Of a DNA stretch of 64,000 bases, positions 52,773 to 61,040 are shown in pieces. The notes beneath the pieces were generated by a model, which worked only from the letters and a program-made list of their open reading frames with translations, did no database searches and was not told the DNA's origin. Source of the stretch: CAIMZW01 sp037135095 (GTDB lineage Bacteria; Actinomycetota; Actinomycetes; Nanopelagicales; Nanopelagicaceae). Position numbers and translations under genes: made by a program. The DNA is taken from positions 1-64,000 of the forward strand of contig JBAXKZ010000002.1 in assembly GCA_037135095.1 (NCBI GenBank). The letters are read 5' to 3'. The stretch's first letter is position 1. The number at the start of each line of letters is the position of its first letter.

Positions 52773-52888
52773 TTCCGGGGGTCGGCGTAATTCCGAACCG
52801 GCGGTAGAGTCCGCGACCCGATTGAAGCCATCAATCGGTTGATTTGGTGTAAATCCAAAACCGACAGTTAAAGTCTGGATAAAGGAGC
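52772..52888 (+). promoter_or_regulatory. FMN riboswitch (RFN element)
   Basis: This region matches the FMN aptamer by conserved blocks in order: GGGGGTCGGCGTAA, AACCGGCGGTAGAG, CCGCGACCC, a variable hairpin GATTG/CAATC (52820-52836), a GATTT/AAATC hairpin (52841-52855), then CCGACAGTTAAAGTCTGGAT. P1 pairs GTTCC (52772-52776) with GGAGC (52884-52888). The 3' strand of P1 contains the AAAGGAG ribosome site of the next gene, so FMN binding should block translation initiation; no terminator hairpin is seen. It regulates the riboflavin transporter gene that follows. Confidence 0.95.
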
Positions 52889-52897
52889 AAAGCAATT

Positions 52898-53677
52898 TTG
52901 GCTACCCATTTTCTTGGGTGCGCCTTTTTTGCCTATTTCCCTTGGGATCGAATTTACTCACTTCGATTAGGGATGGAACAGATGTTTATATTGAAATGGC
53001 TCTTTGAAGCTCAAGTTCACTTTGGCAGTAAATCAATTGCAATTCGCGAAATCATCGGAGGCCTACTGGGCTTAGCCAGCGCAATCCTTGGGATGCGCCG
53101 CAAAGTTTCAGCTTGGCCGATCGGAATATTGGGAGATGGCTTACTCTTCACCGTCTTCGCCGGTGCGCTATTTTCCTTCAGCAAGAAAGCCGACCATCCA
53201 GCGCTTTATGGCCAAGCTGGCCGAAATCTACTTTTGATCATAGTTAGTTTCTATGGCTGGGTAGTTTGGGCACGTAATCGTCGAAGTGGCGAAAGCAAAC
53301 CCGCAGTTACTCCTCGTTGGACTACAGCTAAAGAGAAAGCGGTCCTCCTGCCGACTATCGTTATCGGCTACTTCATATTCCTTCAAATTTTTAAGGCCTT
53401 GGGGGAGCGTTATTACGGTCAATGGCTTTATGTAGATACGTGGATCTTTACCGGCACTGCGTTAGCTACCTATGCCATGAGCCGAGGCTACGTCGAGTTT
53501 TGGCTCGTTTGGGTAGCGGTAGATATCGTTGGAGTTCCATTTGCTTTCGCGCACGGAAACTATCCGACTGGGATTCTTTACGGGATATATATGCCATTCG
53601 TAATCTGGGGATTCATTTATTGGTTACGCATCCAGCGCCAAGGCAACGAAGCAAAAAGCCTCTCAAGCGTGGTTTGA
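52898..53677 (+). CDS. ribM: RibM/PnuX-type riboflavin transporter (PnuC family)
   Basis: This is a PnuC-family membrane protein of 259 residues with about seven hydrophobic helices. AIREIIGGLLGLASAILGMR, SAWPIGILGDGLLFTVFAG, YGWVVWAR and WLVWVAVDIVGVPFAFAHG fit the PnuX/RibM branch, which imports riboflavin by facilitated diffusion in Corynebacterium and Streptomyces. The FMN riboswitch just upstream supports riboflavin rather than nicotinamide riboside as substrate. The TTG start at 52898 lies ten bases after GGAG of the riboswitch; ATG at 52974 (MEQMF) is a less supported alternative. Confidence 0.9.
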   Translation: MATHFLGCAFFAYFPWDRIYSLRLGMEQMFILKWLFEAQVHFGSKSIAIREIIGGLLGLASAILGMRRKVSAWPIGILGDGLLFTVFAGALFSFSKKADHPALYGQAGRNLLLIIVSFYGWVVWARNRRSGESKPAVTPRWTTAKEKAVLLPTIVIGYFIFLQIFKALGERYYGQWLYVDTWIFTGTALATYAMSRGYVEFWLVWVAVDIVGVPFAFAHGNYPTGILYGIYMPFVIWGFIYWLRIQRQGNEAKSLSSVV

Positions 53678-53684
53678 AGTCTAG

Positions 53685-53690
53685 TAACCT
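53685..53690 (+). promoter_or_regulatory. -10 box of hisE-hisG
   Basis: TAACCT lies exactly six bases (AACCCA) before the hisE ATG, with no Shine-Dalgarno site. Leaderless promoter. Confidence 0.5.
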
Positions 53691-53696
53691 AACCCA

Positions 53697-53960
53697 ATGA
53701 AATCCTTTGAGTCCCTCTGGTCGGAGCTAGCCAGCATCGCGCAACTTCGGCCAGAGGGATCAGGGACGGTAAAAGAACTAGATTCCGGTATCCATTCGAT
53801 TGGCAAAAAGATTGTGGAAGAAGCAGCCGAAGTTTGGATGGCAGCTGAGTACCAATCCGATGCCGATCTAGCCCTGGAAATTAGTCAGCTCCTGTATCAC
53901 TTGCAGGTTATGGCTCTTGCTCGAGGTATCGCCCTCGAGGATATCTACCGGAACCTTTAA
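53697..53960 (+). CDS. hisE: Phosphoribosyl-ATP pyrophosphatase
   Basis: HisE (87 residues) is an all-alpha MazG-like enzyme for the second step of histidine synthesis. The metal-binding helix pattern is GKKIVEEAAEVWMAA followed by EISQLLYHLQVMALARGI. Its own leaderless promoter drives a two-gene unit with hisG, as in other actinobacteria. Confidence 0.95.
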   Translation: MKSFESLWSELASIAQLRPEGSGTVKELDSGIHSIGKKIVEEAAEVWMAAEYQSDADLALEISQLLYHLQVMALARGIALEDIYRNL

Positions 53961-53974
53961 CCTTAGGGAGCAAC

Positions 53975-54823
53975 ATGTCACTTCGAATTGCAGTCCCAAA
54001 TAAGGGCTCACTCTCAGACTCTTCAGCCCTGATGCTGAAAGAGGCGGGTTATCGCCAACGGACCGATCCTCGCGATCTTAACTTCTACGATCCCGAGAAT
54101 GACATCGAGTTTTACTACCTTCGTCCGCGCGACATCGCAATTTATGTTGGCTCTGGTGATCTAGAAGGTGGTTTAACTGGACGCGATCTTTTGATCGACA
54201 GTGGCGCCAGCGCTGACGAAATTTTGTCGCTAGATTTTGGCCACAGCACCTTTCGCTTCGCAGCGCCGGAGAGCGTCGAGATCTCCGAAGATCAATTGGG
54301 TGGCAAACGAATCGCCACTGCTTATCCAGGGTTATTAGAAAAGTATCTTCGCGAACGTTCATTAACCGCCGAAATCGTAAGACTTGACGGCGCAGTTGAG
54401 AGTTCGGTTCGTCTAGGAGTTGCAGATGTCATCGCTGATGTAGTTTCAACTGGTGGCACTTTGCGACAGGCCGGTTTGAAGATATTTGGCAATCCCTTAC
54501 TAGCTAGTGAAGCGGTAATGATCGAAAGATCAGGTGCCACAAGATCTGCTGCTTTGGAAACCTTGGTTCGGCGCCTAAACGGAGTAGTGATCGCTCGTCA
54601 ATATGTTTTGGTTGATTACGATGTGCAAACCTCGTTGCTCGAAGCAGCCTGTGCTATGACTCCAGGAATTGAATCGCCAACAATCTCACCACTTCAGAAG
54701 GCTGGTTGGAGCGCAGTGCGAGCGATGGTGAAACGCAAAGAGGTAAATCGCATTATGGATGAGCTTTGGAGCATTGGTGCGCGCGGAATATTGGTAACTG
54801 ATATCCACGCTTGCCGGCTCTGA
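53975..54823 (+). CDS. hisG: ATP phosphoribosyltransferase, long form
   Basis: HisG (282 residues) carries out the first step of histidine synthesis. This is the long form with a C-terminal ACT-like regulatory domain (about residues 210-282, ending GARGILVTDIHACRL), so no HisZ partner is needed and feedback by histidine is expected. The PRPP region is ADVIADVVSTGGTLRQAG. GGGAG precedes the ATG. It converges with serB with a four-base gap. Confidence 0.97.
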   Translation: MSLRIAVPNKGSLSDSSALMLKEAGYRQRTDPRDLNFYDPENDIEFYYLRPRDIAIYVGSGDLEGGLTGRDLLIDSGASADEILSLDFGHSTFRFAAPESVEISEDQLGGKRIATAYPGLLEKYLRERSLTAEIVRLDGAVESSVRLGVADVIADVVSTGGTLRQAGLKIFGNPLLASEAVMIERSGATRSAALETLVRRLNGVVIARQYVLVDYDVQTSLLEAACAMTPGIESPTISPLQKAGWSAVRAMVKRKEVNRIMDELWSIGARGILVTDIHACRL

Positions 54824-54827
54824 GCCA

Positions 54828-56054
54828 CTAATTTTTAGATTTCTCGGCACTTTCAATTTCGTCGCGAGTTATCCCCATCAAGTAGAGAACTGAATCTAAG
54901 TAGGGACTGGTTAGGGAACTGTCCGCGGCCGCTCGGACAGCGGGCTTGGCATTAAAGGCGATACCTAACCCGGCAGCTTCGATCATATCTAGATCGTTGG
55001 CACCATCACCGATCGCGATAGTTTGCGAAAGTTCCACTTTCTCTTGGAGTGCAAACTCCTTAAGAGCCGCAGCTTTTGCCGCCCGATCGATAATTGGACC
55101 AACTACTGCGCCAGTGAGAACGCCATTTCTAACTTCTAAGGTGTTGGCGCGATAGAAGTCGACCTGTAATTCTGTTAGTAACGGTTCTATTACGTTAAGA
55201 AAACCGCCAGAAACTACACCCACCTTGTGCCCTAGGGCGTGCAGCGTCCTGATTAGGGTCCTCGCACCAGCTGACAATTTAATTTCTGCGCCAACCTCTG
55301 CGATTGCACTTTCGGATAGGCCAGCCAGAAGCTTTACGCGAGCCGATAGCGAGGCAGAAAAATCCAAATTACCAGCCATGGCGGCAGCGGTAATAGCAGC
55401 GACTTGATCACCGACGCCAGCTTTTTCAGCTAGCAAGTCAATAACCTCTTGCTGAATCAAGGTGGAATCCATATCCAGAAGAACGACTCTCTTAGCCCGG
55501 CGAGTGAGTCCGCCCTCTTCTACTGCCAAATCGACAGCGTTTGAAATCGCAACGCTTGCCAATTCCTTTCGCAATCGTGCGAGGGTTTCAGCTTCATCGA
55601 CCAAGATGGAAAGGTCGAATTCAATGGCGGTTAAAGGTTTGGCTGCAGTGCGACGGATTCGATCAATATTTCCACCGGCGTGCGCGATCGCGCCGGCTAC
55701 CGCACTTACCGCTGCTGGTTCTAATTTTTCGGATAAGAGCACAACGTGCAATAACCGCGAATTCGGCGAAATCTTAGGGAGCGCCAAATCAAGGTAATCA
55801 ATCGCAAAATCCAACTCTAATTTTGCCGCCAGTGACGTTAGGTCTGCTTCGATGGCGCTTGCATGTGCCGGATCTAACCTAATCAATGTCGTGAGGATTA
55901 AACGACCTCTGATAACCACCTGCTCGAGATCAAGAACAACCACGCTAAAGGGCGATAGGGTTTCGAATAGGGCGCTGGTTACCCCTGGGGCATCGCTTCC
56001 AGATAGCAAAATAAGGCCGGTAAATGATGATTTTAAAGTTTCAGGTGAGTTCAC
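54828..56054 (-). CDS. serB: Phosphoserine phosphatase
   Basis: SerB (408 residues) makes serine from phosphoserine. Two N-terminal ACT-like domains (about 1-170) precede the HAD domain with nucleophile DMDSTLIQQEVIDLLAE, VGVVSGGF and IGDGANDLDMIEAAGLGIAF. The layout equals mycobacterial SerB2. Translation begins at GTG with TAATCT exactly six bases upstream and no ribosome site, so the mRNA is probably leaderless. Confidence 0.96.
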   Translation of the reverse strand: MNSPETLKSSFTGLILLSGSDAPGVTSALFETLSPFSVVVLDLEQVVIRGRLILTTLIRLDPAHASAIEADLTSLAAKLELDFAIDYLDLALPKISPNSRLLHVVLLSEKLEPAAVSAVAGAIAHAGGNIDRIRRTAAKPLTAIEFDLSILVDEAETLARLRKELASVAISNAVDLAVEEGGLTRRAKRVVLLDMDSTLIQQEVIDLLAEKAGVGDQVAAITAAAMAGNLDFSASLSARVKLLAGLSESAIAEVGAEIKLSAGARTLIRTLHALGHKVGVVSGGFLNVIEPLLTELQVDFYRANTLEVRNGVLTGAVVGPIIDRAAKAAALKEFALQEKVELSQTIAIGDGANDLDMIEAAGLGIAFNAKPAVRAAADSSLTSPYLDSVLYLMGITRDEIESAEKSKN

Positions 56055-56060
56055 TGCCTC

Positions 56061-56066
56061 AGATTA
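56061..56066 (-). promoter_or_regulatory. -10 box of serB
   Basis: The reverse strand reads TAATCT, GAGGCA, GTG: a good -10 six bases before the start codon. Confidence 0.5.
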
Positions 56067-56089
56067 TCGTCTCGGGCTTAAGTGACGGG

Positions 56090-56095
56090 TATCTT
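56090..56095 (+). promoter_or_regulatory. Candidate -10 box of the ABC ATPase gene
   Basis: TATCTT lies eight bases before the ATG at 56104 and no Shine-Dalgarno site is present. It is divergent from the serB -10 in a 49-base spacer. Confidence 0.4.
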
Positions 56096-56103
56096 TCACC
56101 TCT

Positions 56104-56886
56104 ATGAGAACCGTTATCTCGCTAAATCAGGTCTGCGTCGTTCGAGATGGCAAATCTATTTTGGGACCAATTGATTGGCAACTACTTGAAGGTGAGCGCT
56201 GGGTGGTTCTCGGTGCAAATGGCGCCGGAAAATCCACCCTTTTTCATCTCTTAGCGACCATGAACCACGCTACTTCGGGCACGGTGGTGATTTTGGAAGA
56301 ACAGCTTGGCAAGTGCGATATTTTTGAGTTACGCCCCAGGATTGGGTTGGTAACAAATAACCTTTTAGATCTGATTCCATACGACGAGACGGTAATGGAC
56401 TCAGTGCTAACCGCTGCATATGCCGTTCTGGGGCGCTGGAATGAGAGTTACGACCTCTGGGATGAGTCCCGGGCGATGGCTCTGCTCACCACATTAGGCG
56501 TTCGCTCGCTTGGGGATCGGCTATTTGGAACTCTGAGCGAGGGAGAGAAGAAGCGGGTACTCATTGCTCGAGCGATGATGAGTGACCCTGAAATTTTGCT
56601 CCTTGATGAACCTGCCGCAGGGCTAGATTTAGGTGGTCGAGAAGATCTTTTGAAACGCTTAGATCTCTTGGCCGGCGACCCGAAGTCTCCCGCAACAGTA
56701 ATCATTACTCATCACATCGAAGAAATTCCGTTAGGAACGACCCACGCACTTTTGCTCAATCATGGTGAGATAGTCGCCTCTGGCCCGATAGCGGAGGTCA
56801 TCACAGCCCCTAATCTTTCGTTGGCCTATGGATTGCCGGTTTCTCTTACTGTCGATGGTGGTCGATACTTCGCTAAAGCTGAATAA
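56104..56886 (+). CDS. ABC transporter ATP-binding protein
   Basis: This is a 260-residue ATPase with Walker A GANGAGKST, signature LSEGEKKRVLIARAM, Walker B ILLLDEPAAGLDL and switch HH (IITHHIEEI). No permease gene is adjacent, so its transport partner is unknown. It resembles stand-alone ModF/YlmA-like ATPases often found near serB in actinobacteria. A leaderless start is plausible. ung follows after two bases. Confidence 0.9.
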   Translation: MRTVISLNQVCVVRDGKSILGPIDWQLLEGERWVVLGANGAGKSTLFHLLATMNHATSGTVVILEEQLGKCDIFELRPRIGLVTNNLLDLIPYDETVMDSVLTAAYAVLGRWNESYDLWDESRAMALLTTLGVRSLGDRLFGTLSEGEKKRVLIARAMMSDPEILLLDEPAAGLDLGGREDLLKRLDLLAGDPKSPATVIITHHIEEIPLGTTHALLLNHGEIVASGPIAEVITAPNLSLAYGLPVSLTVDGGRYFAKAE

Positions 56887-56888
56887 TT

Positions 56889-57533
56889 TTGGCAACGCTA
56901 TTCCAGACTCTGCCCGTGGGCTGGCTCGATGTTTTATCGGCCGTGAAGTCAAATATCGACGAATTAGAGCAAGAGTATCTATCGGGATTTGATTTTATAC
57001 CGGCTCACCATCAGGTTTTCCGTGCCCTTCCGCCGGATCCGAGTGCCGCCAAGGTCTTGATAATTGGCCAAGATCCTTATCCCAATCCATCCAATGCGAT
57101 GGGTTTAGCATTTTCGTACCCGGCAAATCAACAACTACCAGCCTCGTTGCGAAATATATTTCAGGAACTCCACTCTGACTTAAATCAACCGTTGCGGGTT
57201 GATGGCAACCTTTCCGATTGGCAGGAGCAGGGAGTAGTTTTATTAAATCGAGTTCTTACGACCAGTCCTGGAATAAGCAATGCTCATCAGAAGATTGGCT
57301 GGCAGAAAATCACAGAGTCAATTTGCATTGCGATGGCCGCCCACGGAACGCTCGCAATTCTTTGGGGCCGAGCCGCACAGGAACTTGCGCCACTCTTTGA
57401 TCAAGCTGATATAAAAATGTCAGCACATCCAAGTCCGCTCTCTGCTTATCGTGGTTTCTTTGGAAGTCGCCCATTCAGTTTCATCAATGCGCGATTGCAA
57501 GATAAAGGTCAAACTCAGATCGATTGGGGGTGA
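56889..57533 (+). CDS. ung: Uracil-DNA glycosylase
   Basis: Ung (214 residues, family 1) removes uracil from DNA. Motif A is GQDPYPNPSNAMGLAFS (Pro after Tyr, as in mycobacteria), the middle block LLNRVLTTSPGISNAHQKIG followed by W, and motif B HPSPLSAYRGFFG. It starts with TTG two bases after the ABC gene; no ATG lies near the conserved N-terminus. Confidence 0.95.
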   Translation: MATLFQTLPVGWLDVLSAVKSNIDELEQEYLSGFDFIPAHHQVFRALPPDPSAAKVLIIGQDPYPNPSNAMGLAFSYPANQQLPASLRNIFQELHSDLNQPLRVDGNLSDWQEQGVVLLNRVLTTSPGISNAHQKIGWQKITESICIAMAAHGTLAILWGRAAQELAPLFDQADIKMSAHPSPLSAYRGFFGSRPFSFINARLQDKGQTQIDWG

Positions 57534-57536
57534 GCC

Positions 57537-58223
57537 TTAACGCTTTGGTGCTACTCGATGAACCAAGTTCAAGGCTACTGCGATCGAATTCCCAATCAGT
57601 AGCGCAAAAAGTGCCGTTCCGATTCCGATGCGACCTCCAAGCGCAGCTCCGATCGCCAATGCGCAGATCTCTATCACTAATCGAACTCGTCCGATGCGAA
57701 TCCCTGACCATTTGTGTAGCGCCGTCATTAATCCATCACGAGGACCGGGGCCTAAGCCGCACGTGATGTAAAAGCCGGTCCCGATGCCAACTAAACCAAT
57801 TCCAAGAAATACATAGGCTAGTTGCGCGGGTAAATTTGAATCGACGGAAGGAAAGATATAGAGACCTAACTGGATGGCGGCGGCAATAACCACGAGATTT
57901 GCAATAGTTCCGAATCCCGGGCGCTGTTTGAGCGGAATCCAAAGTAGTAGAACGACGCCGCTAATTAGGAAGGTTGACTCTCCGATTGAAAGTGGCGAAT
58001 GTTTTGCTAATCCTTGCGCCAAGACCGACCAAGGTGCATTCCCAATGTGCGATTGAATCAAAAGTGAGTCGCCTAAGCCGAAGATGAAGAGGCCGAACAT
58101 TAAGACGCTAAAGCGAAGGGGAGTTAGAGACCACTTGCTGTCGGCCGTCCACGGTGTTCTTGGGATGGTCCGGGCAGGCTTTAGAATTTTGCCTAGTTTT
58201 TCTAACGACTCGTTAAATGACAC
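57537..58223 (-). CDS. YczE-like integral membrane protein
   Basis: This is a 228-residue membrane protein with about five or six helices. The patterns FGLGDSLLIQSHIGNAPWSV, LLLWIPLKQRPGFGTIANL and GFYITCGLGPGPRDGLMTAL match the YczE/YitT-related family of unknown function. Translation begins at GTG, with TAGACT six bases upstream. It converges on ung with a three-base gap. Confidence 0.88.
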   Translation of the reverse strand: MSFNESLEKLGKILKPARTIPRTPWTADSKWSLTPLRFSVLMFGLFIFGLGDSLLIQSHIGNAPWSVLAQGLAKHSPLSIGESTFLISGVVLLLWIPLKQRPGFGTIANLVVIAAAIQLGLYIFPSVDSNLPAQLAYVFLGIGLVGIGTGFYITCGLGPGPRDGLMTALHKWSGIRIGRVRLVIEICALAIGAALGGRIGIGTALFALLIGNSIAVALNLVHRVAPKR

Positions 58224-58229
58224 TGTTAG

Positions 58230-58235
58230 AGTCTA
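58230..58235 (-). promoter_or_regulatory. -10 box of the YczE-like gene
   Basis: The reverse strand reads TAGACT, CTAACA, GTG: a -10 exactly six bases before the start codon, with no ribosome site. Confidence 0.5.
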
Positions 58236-58289
58236 ACCATTGGCCACACGGCATTTTCACTGGATTTAAGTTGATTGGATTAGTTCGCT

Positions 58290-59024
58290 ATGTTCGTTGG
58301 CTTCGGCACGGTCATAAACGTTACCGCCATTGTCATTGGCTCTGGAGTTGGTGTGGTAACTGGCGCCAAATTGAAGGAAGCTACTAAAGATCTGATAACT
58401 GATGTTCTGGGCTTTATCACCTTATTAGCGGCCGGAGATGCCCTCATCTCACTATGGCACCCAAATTTCTCGGTAGCGATGCCCAAAGGTTGGACGTTGC
58501 TAACGGTCCTGGCGGCATTGATTATTGGCGCACTTTTAGGATCGGCGCTTAATCTAGAAGTTAAATTGGAGCGTTTTGGGGTTGTACTTAAGAATCGCCT
58601 TAACAAATCTGGCAAGGGACATTTTGTTACTGGATTTGTCTCTGCCTCGTTGCTCTTCGCAATCGGACCGCTGGCAATATTAGGTTCGATCTCCGATGGT
58701 ATGGGCAATGGGACACAGCAGTTGGTGCTTAAGAGCACTTTGGATTTCTTTACCTCGATTGCCTTTGCTTCGAGTCTGGGTTGGGGCGTTGCAGCTTCCG
58801 CAATACCAGTAGGGATTTACCAGTTTATTTGGACCGGAATTGGATTTGGTTTGGGGGGAATTTTAACTGCTTACCAAATTGATGCTATGACCGCTACTGG
58901 TGGCGTGCTGTTGCTAGGAATTTCATTCCGGTTACTAAAAATAAAGCAAGTAGCCGTTGGAAATCTGCTACCTGCTCTATTTTTGGCGCCAATAATTGCG
59001 CTAATCGCTCACGCGTTTCGCTAG
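58290..59024 (+). CDS. DUF554 membrane protein (YdfK-like)
   Basis: This is a 244-residue membrane protein with about seven helices. GFGTVINVTAIVIGSGVGVV, SLLFAIGPLAILGSISDGM, LKSTLDFFTSIAFASSLGWG and TATGGVLLLGISFRLL are DUF554 hallmarks. The function is unknown; the family has been proposed as a transporter. No good ribosome site or -10 was identified in the 66-base divergent spacer on this strand. Confidence 0.9.
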   Translation: MFVGFGTVINVTAIVIGSGVGVVTGAKLKEATKDLITDVLGFITLLAAGDALISLWHPNFSVAMPKGWTLLTVLAALIIGALLGSALNLEVKLERFGVVLKNRLNKSGKGHFVTGFVSASLLFAIGPLAILGSISDGMGNGTQQLVLKSTLDFFTSIAFASSLGWGVAASAIPVGIYQFIWTGIGFGLGGILTAYQIDAMTATGGVLLLGISFRLLKIKQVAVGNLLPALFLAPIIALIAHAFR

Positions 59025-59045
59025 CTAGGTATTTGTTGTCGGGTA

Positions 59046-60089
59046 CTAGAAGGTGCTGGCATCAATCACAAAACGATACTTAACATCGCTCGCGACGGTT
59101 CGTTCATAAGCCTCGTTGATGTAGTCCGCCTTGATTACTTCGACCTCGCTCAAAATATTGTGGCGACCGCAGAAGTCGATCATCTCTTGCAGTTCTGGCA
59201 TACCGCCAATCATTGATCCCGCGAGTGAGCGACGCTTGCTAAGTAGAGTTCCAGCGCCGACCGAATAAGGTTTGCCTGGCAAACCAATGACCACAAGCGT
59301 GGCGTCAATCTTCAAAAGTCGTAGGTACTCCTCAAGATTCAGATCGGCCGAAACAGTATTAAGAATCAAGTCAAAATTAGCGGGAAGTGCGGCAAGGGTT
59401 GTTGGATCATTGGTAACGACAAAATCGTCAGCTCCCATATTGCGAGCATCGCTCTCCTTAGAAGGAGAGTGTGAAAATACAGTTGTGTGAGCCCCAAGTG
59501 CCTTTGCAAACTTCAACCCCATGTGTCCAAGTCCACCTAACCCGATGATTCCAACTTTCTTTCCAGGGCCTGCCTGCCAATGCTTTAACGGTGAATAGAG
59601 TGTGATTCCGGCGCACATCAGGGGAGCAACGCCCGTTAGATCCAGGTTCGCGGGAACTTTCACCGCGTAATTGGCATCGACAACGAACTTGTTCGAATAC
59701 CCACCATATGCGACTGTGGTGCCATCCCGCTCATAGCCGTTGTATGTGCCGGTCATTCCGTTAGCGCAATAGTTTTGCAGTCCGCGCGAGCATTCTTCGC
59801 ATTCGCCGCAGGAATCAACAAAAACACCGACTCCTACCAAATCTCCGATCTGGAATTTTGTTACTGCTGACCCGATTGAAGTAACAGTTCCGACGATTTC
59901 ATGTCCTGGCACCATTGGAAAGATCGAGGGACCCCACTCTTCGCGAACTTGGTGAATATCGGAGTGACAGATGCCGGCATAGGCGATATCGAAGGCGACA
60001 TCATTCGAACGCAACTCTCGACGATCGAATTCAAAAGCGGTCAGAGGTGCACTCTTTGCGGTAGCGGCATAGCCACGGGTTTTCATCAT
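59046..60089 (-). CDS. Zinc-dependent alcohol dehydrogenase (cinnamyl alcohol dehydrogenase family)
   Basis: This is a 347-residue medium-chain dehydrogenase, probably NADP-linked, acting on aldehydes or alcohols. Catalytic zinc residues are in GICHSDIHQVREEWG and PMVPGHEIVGTV; structural zinc cysteines are in CGECEECSRGLQNYC; the cofactor loop is GLGGLGHMGLKFAKALGA. It resembles YahK/AdhC. The start ATG at 60089 follows AAAGGA; a second ATG at 60086 is equally possible. tdk lies upstream on the same strand with a 60-base gap. Confidence 0.93.
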   Translation of the reverse strand: MMKTRGYAATAKSAPLTAFEFDRRELRSNDVAFDIAYAGICHSDIHQVREEWGPSIFPMVPGHEIVGTVTSIGSAVTKFQIGDLVGVGVFVDSCGECEECSRGLQNYCANGMTGTYNGYERDGTTVAYGGYSNKFVVDANYAVKVPANLDLTGVAPLMCAGITLYSPLKHWQAGPGKKVGIIGLGGLGHMGLKFAKALGAHTTVFSHSPSKESDARNMGADDFVVTNDPTTLAALPANFDLILNTVSADLNLEEYLRLLKIDATLVVIGLPGKPYSVGAGTLLSKRRSLAGSMIGGMPELQEMIDFCGRHNILSEVEVIKADYINEAYERTVASDVKYRFVIDASTF

Positions 60090-60149
60090 AATTTCCTTTG
60101 CAGTTACGGATCTCGAAACGAACTATGGGCAAATTTAGAGCACTTACGA

Positions 60150-60794
60150 CTATGCGTCTTCTCGAAACGGTAGCGGCTCGAAACCGGCACTGCGTGAGGC
60201 TCGTGAAGTAACTTTTCGCATGTGATGTCTTCGACAAAGTACCTCATATGCGACTTCGGCTCCTGATGAAACATCTCCAACTACAACTTGTTCACCTTCA
60301 GTGACCATGACGCCGCCCATAGTTCTAGCATTATGAGTAGCGCGTGCCCCACACCAGCAAAGCGCCTCTACTTGAAGAGTTTGCACTCGATCTGCAAGTT
60401 CCACTAGTCGAGCTGATCCAGGAAAGAGAGCAGTGCGAAAGTCGGTCAAAATTCCAAAAGCAAAAACATCGATGCTCAAACCATCTACTATCTTGGCTAA
60501 TTCTTCAATCTGCGCGGCGGTATAGAACTGAGCTTCATCACAGATGACGAAGTCGATGCGCTCACCTTGAGATAGTCTCTCGACCACATAGCGATGTAGA
60601 TCGAGATCTGGATCCACCTCTATTGCGGAACTTTGCAGACCCAATCTGGAGGAGATTAGACCACGGCCGGCTCGGTCTCGGTTGGTGAAAATAACGCCGG
60701 TGCGACCGCGACTTTGGTGGTTGTGAGCGGTTTGAAGCGCCAGTGTCGATTTTCCACTATCCATAGTTCCGCAGTAGTAGATCAATTCCGCCAT
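60150..60794 (-). CDS. tdk: Thymidine kinase
   Basis: Tdk (214 residues, type II) salvages thymidine. Walker A is GTMDSGKST, Walker B ICDEAQFY, and the lid and thymidine loop (VMVTEGEQVVVGD) are present. The zinc-binding set includes CWCG and a C-terminal CRRHH in place of the usual CxxC. AGGA lies about eight bases before the ATG. Confidence 0.95.
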   Translation of the reverse strand: MAELIYYCGTMDSGKSTLALQTAHNHQSRGRTGVIFTNRDRAGRGLISSRLGLQSSAIEVDPDLDLHRYVVERLSQGERIDFVICDEAQFYTAAQIEELAKIVDGLSIDVFAFGILTDFRTALFPGSARLVELADRVQTLQVEALCWCGARATHNARTMGGVMVTEGEQVVVGDVSSGAEVAYEVLCRRHHMRKVTSRASRSAGFEPLPFREDA

Positions 60795-60852
60795 ATTCGC
60801 ATCCTGCCATATTGCCTAAGAGATTGATTTCTACCTAGCACTTGCAAAGATC

Positions 60853-60939
60853 TGGTGTCCGAGAAGGGAGTTGAACCCTCAAGCCCTTTCGGGCACTAGC
60901 ACCTCAAGCTAGCGCGTCTGCCAATTCCGCCACCCGGAC
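60853..60939 (-). tRNA. tRNA-Leu (anticodon GAG), CCA encoded
   Basis: The reverse strand folds as a class II tRNA. The acceptor stem is GTCCGGG with CTCGGAC and discriminator A; the anticodon stem is CTAGC/GCTAG around loop TTGAGGT (anticodon GAG). A long variable arm GCCC-GAAA-GGGC and T-arm GAGGG-TTCAACT-CCCTT follow. CCA is encoded (60855-60853). It reads CUC and CUU. Confidence 0.97.
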
Positions 60940-61040
60940 ATCGCCCGCCGAAAAACTACGGACAAGTGCAGAGGGTATCAACTCTCTGGGCAAGAGGGAA
61001 AACTGGCAATTTAAGCCGCAATTTACGGCAAGATATGACT

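Noticed and set aside
60960..61034. N-terminal extension of the M20 peptidase from 60966
   Set aside because: The added residues are not conserved-looking and no ribosome site or -10 supports that start; two ATGs next to the conserved region are better.
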